A stretch of DNA of 64,000 nt, from contig CM070512.1 of assembly GCA_036346375.1 (NCBI GenBank), positions 36,316,466-36,380,465 on the forward strand, read 5' to 3'. Position 1 is the stretch's first letter; the number at the start of each line of letters is the position of its first letter. Shown in pieces: positions 53,267-64,000 of the stretch. The notes under the pieces are model-generated. The model made no database searches. It was not told the DNA's origin and saw nothing but the letters and a program-made list of their open reading frames with translations. Made by a program: the position numbers and the translations under genes. Origin of the DNA: Guadua angustifolia. Taxonomy: Eukaryota; Streptophyta; Magnoliopsida; Poales; Poaceae.

Positions 53267-54934
53267 TTGGTAGAAATCCAACTCAAAACTTATGATTTAG
53301 ACGCAGGCGAGTTATTACTTAACTTGAGGCGTGAAAAGGATCTCACGCGTAGTTAGGGGGAGATCCTCGCCCGGGTCAATTAAGGACCGAACTTGATGCT
53401 ATCACCTAAGTGTTTTGGTGCAACCACATGTGCTAATATGGGATAGCCTAAGCTCACTAGATTAGTTAGAGTTTAGCCTTGCATTTTGGTAGGCCGAAGT
53501 AGTATGGACGATCCGACGGACTGGAGTCGTTCTAGGTGCTCCCTTCACCGAGGTGTTGGGGCCCAAGCATTCCAATACAACGGTGCATGCCTTGTCATGG
53601 GGAGAGTTCGCGATGGGGCACCATTGGTTCAGGATCTCCTGAACTGTGGAAAGGGTTTAACATCACTGTCGCTGGTGCAAGGTTAAGCTTTAACTAGTTG
53701 AACGGCTTTGTCACAGTCTAGCAAATCGGGTACGGTGAGTATCGCGAGGCGTGGTTGACATGATTGCTAGAATGTGTCATGTGGGTAAAGTGTACACTCT
53801 TTGCAGAGATTAAAATCTAATTAATTAGCCGCGCTCGCGGTCATGAGCAACTTGGGAGAATATTGTCAAGTATAGTCTTTTGTTTTGCCAAAATGTTTGG
53901 AAACGGTGATGAGTTGGAATGGGAAACTTGGGAGTCAAGTGTGGCTGTTTTTACTTGTCATTTGCAGCCAAGGAGGGCTGTGAAATGTTGTATATGAATT
54001 CTACTTACTATTATATAGCTTCTTATCAAATACTCTTTACAATTTCGATGCCATTTTATGAAATGTTTACATGCAAACAAAATCTGCCTTATGCTGAAAT
54101 GAGACTAGTGTAGAAGCTTGTATTCCATGTTCTAGCTTGCATTTACTTTATTTCCATACACTAAAGTCTTGCGAGTACATACGTGTCTCATGGTTGCTTA
54201 ATCTAATCAATATAGACGAAGGTACGGAAGAGTGCCCCGACGACTCTTACTTTGCTCTGGGGTTCGACGATCATGTTGACGGATGAACTTGGGCTTTTCC
54301 AAGTCGGTTGCCTATGGGTTTATAGATGGGCATACCGCTGTCCTACTTTTGTTATACATGTTATTTCCGCTGCACTCTACTTTTGGACCTGTGATATTTG
54401 GCCGGTCGGCCACTACTTGTAATAGTAAGTAGTTGTAATAGTAGTAGTTTATGTTTATGCTATTCCAACTGCTTAGATTCTTGTGTATGTGTTGCGATAC
54501 ATCTCGAACGCTGGATATGTGGGTGCTAGGCGCTGATCTTGGGAACTAGCACTAGACACATATCCGGCACCTGAATTGTCATCAACCATCAATGCATACA
54601 TTCGATGCGACCGCCGTTCTTTGGCTATTGCTCATACTCCCCTTGGAGAGTGCGGGCGATACCAAGGTCCTGAGACGGATGGCGGACGCTATGCATGGGT
54701 GAGTTGGTCCCAATCCCGGTATGGTTGTTCGGAATGGAATCGAAACTCCCATGGAAGCGTAAGTGTGTATGGTGCGACTATGTGGCTCATATTTGTTTGA
54801 GTGAGGGCCATTTAGTCAATACTCCGTGCATGGGACTTTTGGGTGGCAGTGAGCATACACTTAAGTGGAGTATGGGTGTCACCTCTAAGTCCAACGCACG
54901 TGTGAGGATCGATTTATATTTCCGGGTGCCCAAA
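53267..54934 (+). other. 3' part of LTR2 with acidic exon Y (54216-54286)
   Basis: Aligns in pieces with the 3' part of the chromovirus LTR (AGGGGGAGATC, TTAAGGACCGAAC, CCTTGCA-TTTGGTAGG, CTTGCGAGTAC). Exon Y: after AATATAG, 71 nt read EGTEECPDDSYFALGFDD then a short tail and TGA, in the same phase as exon X at 38452-38526. From about 54565 to 54934 the sequence matches nothing else in the window. Confidence 0.6.
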
Positions 54935-55990
54935 TAAACCAAGAAAACTTCTGATGTCAGGCACTGACTTGGGTTGCCTCCAATCAAGTACACTTTTCAC
55001 TTTTTCAGGGTCTACTAAGACACCTCCAGAAGAGATTATATGCCCCATGAAAGCAACTTCCGTCAACCAAAATTCACATTTACTGAACATGGCATATAAC
55101 TGGTGATTTCTAAGCTTTTCTAATACCATTCTCAAACGACCTTCATGTTCAGCTTCATCTCTGGAATAGACAATAATGTCATCTATGAATACTACGACAA
55201 ACTTGTCTAGGTATTCCATAAACACCTTATTCATTAGGTTCATGAAATAAGCTGGTGCATTGGTCAAACCAAATGACATAACTGTAAATTCATATAATCC
55301 ATATCGGGTAGCAAAAGCTGTATTTGGAATATCTTGTGACCTTATTTTCAACTGATGGTATCCGGATCGGACATCGATCTTGGAGAAAATACAGGCTCCC
55401 TTCAACTGATCAAACGAGTCATCAATCCTGGGCAACGGATACTTGTTCTTGATTGTGACTTCATTCAGGGCTCTATAGTCTACGCATAAGCATAAACTAT
55501 TATGCTTCTTCTTTACAAAAAGAACTGGCTCTCCCCAAGGTGACGAACTTGGGCGAATGAATCCTTTTTCTTGCAACTCTTCAATCTGATTTTTCACCTC
55601 GGCGAGTTCATTGGCTGGCATGCGGTAAGGTCTTTTAGAAATAGGAGTCATACCAGGGACTAGTTCTATGATGAACTCTACATCCCGATCAGGCGGCATG
55701 CCTGGTAATTCTTCAGGAAATACTTCAGGAAACTCTCTAACGACTGGCACATCTTCCAACTTATTCCTTTAGTAGTACAAACTTTTATTCCTTCAGACTG
55801 ATCTGCAGCTGCTTGAAATCTTAACTTAGCTCCATCTGGACTGGTTAAAGTGATCTCTCTATTCCCACAATCCAAAACTACTTGGTTCTTGGAGAGCCAA
55901 TCCATTCCTAGAATCACTTCTAGGGACTTGGTGTCTAGGACAATGAGATTAGCTAGAAATTTTACCCCTCCAATTAATGTTTTAACTTAG
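54935..55990 (-). pseudogene. Element C pol, 5' half: protease end and reverse transcriptase
   Basis: Continues the frame broken at 35385. The minus strand gives the RT from VREFPEVFPEELPG (55740) through PSSSPWGEPVLF, VDYRALNEVTIKNKY and intact FIDD (about 55175) to SVPDIRSFLG at the LTR2 junction. Upstream, MILGMDWLSKN is the end of the protease; the catalytic D-[ST]-G region near 55990 is too decayed to read. Related to but clearly distinct from the 1-30414 family. Confidence 0.9.
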
Positions 55991-56830
55991 GGGCAACCTT
56001 GGTTTGTACTCAAATTAGAACCAGGTGATTGCACCAATAAAACAGTTTTAAGAGGCTTTGACTACAAGATGCTGAAAAATCTGCATAACCATTACCAATA
56101 ACTTGCATCTTTAAAATTGGTTGAGCTCACGCTTGGATTTCTTCTAACGAGCATCATCTGGCTACATCCTCTAGAGTATAGTGAGCAAGTTAAGTGAACT
56201 TGGTGAGATATTCACTCACTGACATCCCTTCTTGTTTGAGCTCATGGAACTCATTCTTCTTCATCTCCACTTTGCCATTTGGGATATGAGCGTAGCGAAA
56301 AGTAGTGAAAAACTCTGCTCAAGTGATAGTCTAAGGGTCATCATGGATGACACTATAGTTCTCCCACCACTCAGCGGCTATGCCTTCCAATTGATAGGCG
56401 GCATAGAGAACCTTCTCACAATCTTTGAACTGAGCAATGGCTAGCTTCTTCTCAATGGAGCGAATCCAATCATCTACGTCCAATGGTTTTGAATAATTGG
56501 AGAAAGTTGGTGGATGAGCTTGAGGAGGTGCAGCGGCAGCTTGATTCTGCTAGTTCACTAGGTAGCCAGGGCAACTGCGGTCTAGTTCTGCTGATTCATC
56601 ATATTATTCGTGTTCTGCATCATTGTATTCATAAGCTGAGTCTGAGCTGCCAGAAAGTATCCCAAATTCTGATCTGTCACTGCAGGCAGTGGTGGTGCAT
56701 TGGGGTTGGGGCTGGCACTGGCATTGGTGAAGCTATTCCAATGATAGACTTTGGTATTTTCTAAGAATGGGTTTTGGTTTGAAACTTGTTTTAGCAACTA
56801 TTGCTTGATGTCAAAGGACCGATATTGTTG
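55991..56830 (-). pseudogene. Element C gag, decayed and truncated
   Basis: Minus-strand capsid motifs EKKLAIAQF, EKVLYAAYQLEG, AAEWWENYS (56380-56470) and GMSVSEYLTKF (56200), and an N-terminal MLKQVSNQNPFLEN...QTQLMNTMM stretch (56582-56797). Several stops. Primer site and 5' LTR of C are missing: near 56830 it abuts plus-strand LTR sequence. Confidence 0.75.
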
Positions 56831-57394
56831 GACTTCATGATTTGGATTATTCGAAGCTCACGTCATGGAGGACTGTGAATATTACTTATGCTTTACTTAT
56901 TTCTTATCAATTAACTTGCTCTTATAAATTCCATTTGCAAATGATAACTTGATTTACAAATTCAATTTCGCTTTATGCAAATTAACTGCAGTAACCTCCT
57001 TTGACTTGGCCTGCATTTATGTATTTGCAAATACCACCTTAAGTCTTGCTGAGTACGAAAGTACTCAACCTTGCTTAATTTTTTGTTTTTAGGTGGAAGA
57101 TTGTTTTTCATCGCAGGACGCGGGATCTTGAATGAAACGATCTTTCTAGGGATTATGCCTTGTCAGTTGCTTACGGGTCAGATGGGTACACTACAAGACT
57201 TTGCTTCTTTTGCTGCCATATTCTCTGATTTGTAAGACTTTCTTGGTATAAATAGTTTCCGCTTTAATAATATGAGGTATGGTTGTGAATCTAATTGTTG
57301 TAAATGTGCGTGCTAGCTACTGATCATGGGACTAGTACGAAATGCACATGAGATTTCCATTTTTGCATTTTAAGTAAAAATGGGGGTCGTTACA
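56831..57394 (+). mobile_element. 3' end of a plus-strand LTR (element D)
   Basis: Matches the 3' end of the chromovirus LTR in order and spacing: CTTGCTGAGTACGAAAGTAC, CCTTGTCAGTTGC, TACTACAAGA-TTT, CTGATCATGGGACTAGTACG, and the terminus AAAATGGGGGTCGTTACA. The 5' part is missing. No primer site follows, so it is a truncated or solo LTR. Confidence 0.75.
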
Positions 57395-59646
57395 AAATTG
57401 GAAATTCAAAATTCAAAAGAGAGGTCAAAATTTAAATATTTTTGGATATTAAGAAAGATCATGATTTTAGATGAATTTACAAACTTGTTTGACTAAATTT
57501 GGATAAAAAGTATAGAAGATATTTTAGTTTCAAATCACTCAGTGGAAAAGGTTGAAAAAAATGAAAAGTATGCTTTCGAATTAGAGAAGTGCCTTTGTCA
57601 TTTTCTTCCAGCTTTCCTAATTTGCACACAGGGACTGACACACTAGGTCCAATCATCAGTGATTGAGTTCAACAGAGTGGAATGTCACTGGTATGTGGTC
57701 CGACTGGTAAGAGGCACAGCTCAGGTGTGAGAGAGGGAGAGCCTGACTGCTCCGGCCTGTAGGTCAGTCTCACCGAGACAAGGGAGGGGCGATAAAGCTC
57801 ACCGGTAGTGGCTCATCGGCGATTGCCCTTGGCCATTGACAGCGTAAGCAAGAGGAGGCGATGGCTAACCCGAGTAGTCGGTCGGTGGTGGTCGGCGACG
57901 AACAGAGGTGGCTGCTGGCGGTGAGGTGTGGCGGTGAGCTTGGCCGAGTGGAGGAGAAGATGTTAGATGGAGCTTAAGCTCAGGAAATGGAGGGGAAACA
58001 CCCCACGGGGTTCAAGGGTCCCATTTTGGCACTTGGTTATAGCGAAAGCTCACTGGAATGCTCTGCCACCCATCACTGGCCACGAGGAAGAAGGGGTCGC
58101 CGTGGCGGGGAACATGGTCAGTCCAAGCTGAAATAAGAGATGGCTACGAGCTTAGGGACTTCCAAACTTTCTTCTAGATAGTGGAAATCACAAATTAGCT
58201 CTCCCAATTGCTCAATTGCGTCTTGGTCCCTATTTGAAGCTCACCGGTAAAGGAGCGACTTGGTGGCGCAATGCGCTTGGCCAAGGGTAGGTGAAGCTCT
58301 AGAGGGGTGCGAGATGTTGGCCGAAAGGCGAGGATGGCTTAAATAGGCTTGAAGGTGGGAGCTTAGCATGGAGGCTTCGTTGGAGATGGGGGAATAGGGT
58401 GTGGTAGTGTAGGATTTCAGTGATAGGACTTCCCGACAGCACTGGCTTGAACGTGAGGCCTAGGCAGTATGGATGCAACGGGATGTGATGGAATTTCAAT
58501 GGTAGGGCGGCATGGGTAGTTGTGCAAGTACCAGGCAACACGACCATGTCATGGCAGAGGAGGTGCGTTGGTCAGTGCTGTCATGGCAGGGCTTTGGTGG
58601 AGCTGGGCAGGAGGAGCTAGGAGCGGCACAGAAGAGCTGTGGCGAGTCACTGCCACGGCAAGGATGAGCTCAGGATTCAGATGCCACGACAAGACTTCAC
58701 TGGGAAAAAGCTACCTCGGCAAGGATTGGGCAGAGAGGGCGGCAAGTGCTTGGCATGGCACTGGAAAGGCTGGCTGCCCACGGCCTGGCCAGGCATTGCC
58801 ACTATAAGGAAACGCTGGCAAAAATGCCGCCGCAGCAAGGTTTGGGCAGAGAGCTCGGGCAGTGGCAAGGAGGAAGAGGAGAAGCGGGAGCAGGTGCTAA
58901 CATGTGGGGTCAGGGGCTCAGTGCAACTGCCAACAGGCTAGGGAGGTCAGTGGGATGCTCTGAGCTAACAAGATGGGCCCACATGCAGAGAGAATAGGAG
59001 AGAAAAGGAAAAGATTTCTCTTATTTTTTAATAGTTATTCAGTTTTGGATTTAATTGAGCATCCAAACTAGGCTATAAATTTTTGAAACTTTTTGAGGAG
59101 GAACCTGATGAGCTATTGATTCTTTCTTAAATTTTTCAACTTAATATCAGAGTTGAGAATATTTATAAAATTCTAATAGTCTCACTACCCCTTTTAATGA
59201 TCTTTCTATTTTTTATTTTCTGAAGGTACCAACTGAGATTAAAATATTTAAATTTATTCTAAATGATTCTGAGATTCTGAGGATAATATCCTAAAAATTT
59301 TAGATCAATATCATGCCTAAATAGTTTTTAAAAAAATTGACATTGCCTTTATTACAAAATCCAACTCACTGATTTTGATTTTTATAAACTAATAAATGGA
59401 TTGAATTCTTTATAAAACTTTTCAGAGGTGATAATAGGAGCATTTAGGGTTTAAAAAATTAATTCTAGAGTTTAATACAATTAGAATTTTTTGAGTTTGA
59501 ATTCTTATAACCCTTATTTGAGTCACTTGAAATATTTTTGATAAATTCAGAAAATCCAAAAATTCCAGAAACATAGACAAACTCAAATGAAACCCAAAAT
59601 CAAATCAACATTTACATTTTATTTTTATTAGATTCAGAATGTTACA
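57395..59646 (-). mobile_element. 3' LTR of minus-strand chromovirus E (5' part of the LTR only)
   Basis: The minus strand begins TGTAACATTC after a polypurine tract (59653-59666, CCCCCTTAAAC on the plus strand), AT-rich first, then a GC-rich leader (about 57700-59000), then stops at the D LTR end. About 2.25 kb; the half carrying exon X/Y in other LTRs is missing. ORFs in 58520-59000 are composition artefacts of the GC-rich leader. Confidence 0.7.
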
Positions 59647-59649
59647 AAT

Positions 59650-62600
59650 ATACCCCCTTAAACAAAATCTCAACCCCGAGATTTGCTAGACGCTAGAAAA
59701 AGGTAGGGAAATTCTTTTCTAAGATGAACTTCTCATTCCCACATGGCTTCATCTTCGGTATGATTGCTTCACTGAATTTTCAATATTTTGAAGGAGTGGT
59801 TGCGAGTCTTACGCTCAGTTTCTTCCAAGATGCGAATAGGATGCTCCCAATAGGAAAGATCAGGCTGCAGATCGATATTTTCCAACTGAGTCTCTTCTGT
59901 TGGAACTCGGAGGCACTTCTTGAGTTGAGAGACATGGAAGACATCATGAACATCCAAGAGTTGAGGTAGCAATTCCAGCTGATATGCCATCTTGCCCCTC
60001 CTGCCAAGAATGATATATGGCCCAACGTATTGGGGTGCCAACTTCCCTTGAACATTGAATCACTGAAAACCACACAGTGGCGAGACCTTAAGATAAACAT
60101 AATCACCTATCTCAAAGCTTAGACCGTGTCAATGGTGGTTGGCGTAGCTCTTTTTATGTGACTGAGCTTCTTTTAATTAGCTCCTTATCACATTAATGTG
60201 CTCTTAGGCTTCTTGGATGAGATTTGGGCCAAAGAACTATTTTTCGCCCACCTCGAACCAGAATGGAGGAGTGCAACACTTCCTCCCATAAAGTGCTTCG
60301 AATGGGGATATTTTGAGGCCTGATTGGAAGCTATTGTTATAAGAAAACTCGGTAAAGGCCAAGCTTTTCTCCCAATTTGCACCATAAGACAAAGCACAAG
60401 CCCTCAATATATCTTTCAGGATTTGGTTAGTCCTTTTCATTTGACTATCAATTTGAGGATGGTATGTTGTGTTAAATTTACCTTAGTTCGCAAGACACTA
60501 TGCAGGCTTTCCCCAAACTGAGAGGTAAACTAAGAGCCTCAGTCAGAGACTATTGTTTTGGGTACACCATGCAAACGAACAATGTTGTTCATGTAGAGCT
60601 CGTCAAGCTTGTCTCCTGTATGGGTGTTTTTGACTGAAATAAAGTGAGCTACTTTAGTCAATCGGTCAATAATGACCCAAATAGAATCATGTCCTTTTTA
60701 GGTCTTCGACAGACTAGCAATGAAATCCATACCAATATCATCCCATTTCCACTAAGGGTTTTTCAAAGGTTGGAGGAGTCCGGCTAGCCACTGATGTTAA
60801 GCTTTGACCTGTTGACACATGTCGCAAATGGCAATCCATGTGATGATATCCTTTTTTATACCGGACCACCAATATTCTTCCCAAAGGTCTTGGTGCATCT
60901 TAGTACTACTAGGGTGAATAGAGAGTAGAGAGTTATGGACTTCCTCGAGGATAAGCTCTTTAATGTTCTAATTATTTGGGACATAAATCTGCCATCCATG
61001 CATAATCATTCCATCAGAACTCTCAAAGAAGTTTGACTAAGCACCGGCCTTCAACTCGTTCTTAATTTTAGCAATGGCTTCATCTTCAAGTTGAGTGGCT
61101 TTTATTTGAATTCTAAAGGTTGGTTGCAAGTTTAAGGTAGCAACATATCCTTCTTCAACCGTTACTAGGTTGATCCTTTGAAATTCCTCCAGTAGCTTCG
61201 ACTAACTCGGTTGGAGACAATGAAGCTTTTGGCTAAGAGCATCAGCCATAACATTGGCTTTACCGGGGTGGTAGTGGATGCTAAGATTGCAGTCTTTGAT
61301 CAATTCAAGCTATCTCCTTTGCCTTAGGTTCTGATCTAGTTTAGTGAATAAATAATTCAAACTCGTATGGTCGGTATATGTATCATACCGATTCCCAAAA
61401 AGGTAATAATGCCAGATCTTTAGAGCATGAACCACAACTGCTAGCTCCAAGTCATGAGTCAGATAATTCACTTCATGAGGCTGCAATTGGCAAGATGCAT
61501 AAGCAACGACCTTACCTTCTTGCATTAGCACACAACCAAGACCATGTCTTGGTGCCTCGCAATATACGTCGAAGCTTTTATGAATATCAGGCAACATAAG
61601 CACTGGGGTTTTGGTTAGCCTCTTTTTTAGTTCTTGTAAGCTTTGTTCACAATCAAGTAACTACTCAAACTTATCTCTTTCTTGAGCAGCTAGGTCATGG
61701 GTCTTGCTATCTTCGAGAAGTTTTCAATAAACTGGCAATAATATCTAGCTAAACCAAGAAAACTCCAAACTTGGAGAACAGTTTGGGATTGATCGTAGGC
61801 TAACATGTCATGAACTTTACTCGGGTCCACTGCAACTACTTATTTAGACAAGACATGTCCAAGGAAGGTAACTTCTTTAAGCCAAAACTCACATTTCTCG
61901 AATTTGCCATAGAGTTGGTGTTCTTGAAGCTTTTTGAGTACCATGCACACATGTTGCGCATGTTCCCCTTTATCCTTAGAGTAGATGAGAATATCATTGA
62001 TGAAGACCACCATAAACTTATCCAGATACTTCATAAAAATCTTGTTCATGAAACTTGTTGGAGCATTGGTGAGTCCGAATGACATTACGGTGTATTCATA
62101 TAAACCATAACGTGTGGTGAAATCACTCTTTGGAATATCATCAGGCTTGATTTTCAATTGAAAATAACCAAGTCTCAGATCAATCTTGGAGAATATTCAG
62201 GCACCATTCATTGGGTCGAACAAGTCATCAATCCATGGAAGCAGATATTTGTTCTTGATGTTGACCTCATTCAAAGACTGATAGTCGTCTACACACATGT
62301 GCAGACTTTCGTCTTTCTTTTTAACAAAGAGCATGGGGCTTCCCCATAGAGATGACCTAGGGTGGATGAAACCCTTGCTCAATTGCTCATTGAGTTGCTT
62401 CTTCAATTCAACCAATTCATCTAGAGGCATACAGTAGGGACGCTTAGACAAAGGGGCAATCCCTGAAAGCAAGTCAATGACAAACTCAATATCATGGTCC
62501 AGAGGTATTCCAGGCAATTCTTTTGGAAATACATCAGGGTATTCACATATCATTGGTACTTGACTAAGTCCCATGATAGAAATGGAATTAAGAGAGAGCT

Positions 62601-62984
62601 AACGAACCGAGGTGCCACGACTGGAAGAAAATTCAACTTGAACTCCATTTGTGCTAACAAGAGATATATATCGGTTGGCACAGTTATGTAGCCTTTATGC
62701 TTGGACAACCAATCCATCCCAAGAATTATATCTAGGCCTAAGGTATCTATCAAAATAAGGTCAGTGAGGAATACAACCCCATGTATCTCAATATCAACCT
62801 TGGAACATGAACTTGATGTTTTTAGGGTGGCTTTAGGGGAATGGATTAGCATTTTGGTGGATAGAAGGTCAGCTTTAATATCATTTTGCTTAGTAAACTT
62901 CTTGGACACAAATGAATGAGAAGCTCCAAAATCAAATAATACCAAGGTTGGCGATGAATGCACAAGGAACAAACCCAACAACAT
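59650..62984 (-). pseudogene. Element E pol: protease, RT, RNase H, integrase, chromodomain, heavily decayed
   Basis: Minus-strand order from the right: protease with LFDFGASHSF (the catalytic D-S-G is D-F-G); RT with CVDDYQSLNEVNIKNKY and FINDILIYS (FIDD with one Asp changed to Asn); RNase H with YCEAPRHGLG (YCDAS lost) and YTDHTSLNYLF; integrase core pieces (AFTEFSYNNSFQ, PFEALYGRKC) near 60240-60440; chromodomain LSYWEHPIRILEETERKTRN at 59780-59870. Many stops and shifts. Loss of catalytic residues in three enzymes shows an old, dead copy, in contrast to the copies at 1-30414. Confidence 0.9.
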
Positions 62985-64000
62985 GTCAGGTGCATTCTAT
63001 GCTTCCTTGGCAATCACGTGGTAGAGATGATCGCGACCAAAGCTCTGAGTTGGAGCAGGGGATGGCCTCTGGGTTTGCTGGCCTCCAAGTGCTTGAGGAC
63101 AACCATGGGGTCACTGCAGACTCCCTTGTGCTGTGGATGAGGTGGTGCCTAATTCTTCTTGGGACAAACGTTAGCAAAGTGCTCACGTTTGCCACAACTA
63201 TAGCAAGTGACGTTGGCAGCTTGGTTCAAATTACTAGAATGCTTCCTAGCTGGATGAGATGGCCGAACTGGTGGCAACTGGGGGCGAGGAGCTTGCCCCT
63301 AATACCACGGAGGTTGAGGTGTGGACGGATAGGTGTTGGAAGGCTGCCACTAACACAGCCTTGATAGGCCAGCACTTGCTGATTTTTGTGCCATCCACTT
63401 GCGCTTGTAGCTTTCCACAACAGCATGGGTGCTGTACTCCACCCAGGCAAATTTATCCATGAGAGACCGCAAGTCGTAGATGTCGTAAGCTACAAGAGTC
63501 CACTTAATCTCTTCATTCAAGCACTCATGGTAGCACTCGATCTTCCTTGCCTCGTCAGATATTTATGAGGTAGCATAATACGATAGATAGTTGAAGCGAT
63601 GGAAATACTCCATCACCGTCATGCTACCTTGCTACAGCTCCTGGAATTCACGCTTCTTGATCCCCATGATACTTGTTAGAATATGAGCCCGGCAAAAAGC
63701 TTCCTTAAAGGCTGCATACGTGATGATCTGGCCTTCAGGAATCAATGTTTGGTGACTCTCCCACTAAGCTGTTGCAGCCCCTTGCAGTTGATTAGATGCA
63801 CACAACACCTTCTCCCGGTCGTCACAATAAGCGATGTTCAGCTTGCCCTCTACAGAGCAAAGACAATCATTGGCATCAAGAGGGTCCGATAACGACGAGA
63901 ATGCAGGAGGCTGAGTTCTCAAGAACTCGCCCAACTTGGACTGTTACGGGGCATCACCATTTCCACCCCTTGATGCAGTTGCACCAAGGTTGGTGGTGTT
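62985..64000 (-). pseudogene. Element E gag (partial, continues beyond the window)
   Basis: Minus-strand CCHC zinc knuckle CYSCGKREHFANVC (about 63160-63205), upstream EYSTHAVVESYKRKWMAQKS, GSMTVMEYFHRFNYL (about 63590) and AFKEAFCRAHI (about 63695). Stops interrupt it. The 5' end and 5' LTR lie outside the window. Confidence 0.8.

Larger units (their letters stand above)
35386..54934 (+). mobile_element. LTR2: solo-LTR-like insertion in element C, itself split by CACTA-2
   Basis: Begins TGTAACATCCC. It is flanked by TAAAC (35381-35385 and 54935-54939), and removing it restores the C reading frame across the SFLGLAGHYRR motif, so both boundaries are well supported. Without CACTA-2 it is about 5.15 kb. 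It shares with the chromovirus LTRs the order GC-rich leader, AT-rich part, exon X with GCAAGCACCTCCTTTGA, and the GGACCGAAC block. It is LTR only: no gag-pol between. The last 370 bp (54565-54934) do not align with the other LTRs, and the end (GTGCCCAAA) lacks the usual CA. Confidence 0.75.

Noticed and set aside
58520..59000. Several overlapping 80-100 codon ORFs
   Set aside because: Within the GC-rich leader of the E LTR on the strand opposite to the element; no similarity to a protein family.

Overview
The window is a repeat-dense stretch of a plant nuclear genome, almost certainly a grass (Poaceae). Reasons: long-LTR Ty3/gypsy chromoviruses of the Tekay/Del type with a tRNA-iMet primer site, CACTA (En/Spm) elements with grass-style subterminal arrays, a Stowaway-like MITE with CTCCCTCC/GGAGGGAG ends, and plastid-derived DNA of grass type. 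I see no intact host gene, no rRNA gene and no CRISPR. Essentially everything is mobile DNA nested in mobile DNA.

Layout. (1) 1-30414 is a tandem internal-LTR-internal-LTR arrangement of one chromovirus family: left pol (1-2949), a shared middle LTR (2994-20146), a primer binding site, a small extra ORF, gag-pol (20150-26084) and the right LTR (26129-30414, about 4.3 kb). The middle LTR is split by a 12.9-kb CACTA element (CACTA-1, 5976-18882, target duplication TAA). (2) 30431-30688 is a Stowaway-like MITE. (3) 30704-56830 is a minus-strand chromovirus (C). Its reverse transcriptase is interrupted at 35386-54934 by a solo-LTR-like insertion (LTR2, target duplication TAAAC), which is itself split by a 14.4-kb CACTA element (CACTA-2, 38870-53266, target duplication TTG). 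(4) 56831-57394 is the 3' end of a plus-strand LTR. (5) 57395-64000 is a degenerate minus-strand chromovirus (E) running off the window.

Both CACTA elements have the same plan: left terminal array, TATA box, TNP2 transposase gene, an internal copy of the array, a GC-rich leader, a second gene with TNP1/Transposase_24-like, coiled-coil and Ulp1-like (C48 peptidase) parts, and a right terminal array. CACTA-2 has also picked up plastid DNA (trnS-GCU fragment, complete rpl36) and intron-containing host gene pieces (YABBY-like, probably eIF2B-epsilon, and CSLC-type glycosyltransferase).

Most notable observations: (a) three different LTR families in the window carry a matching terminal coding exon of 71-74 nt, in the same phase and with an acidic peptide; in two of them it is preceded by a matching acidic exon across a GC-AG intron. 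(b) The two unrelated CACTA elements sit at almost the same homologous point, inside that putative intron. (c) Differences between near-identical repeat copies concentrate at CAG/CTG trinucleotides in a way that ordinary mutation does not explain; a consensus artefact at methylated CHG sites is the likeliest reason, so many frameshifts here may not be real.
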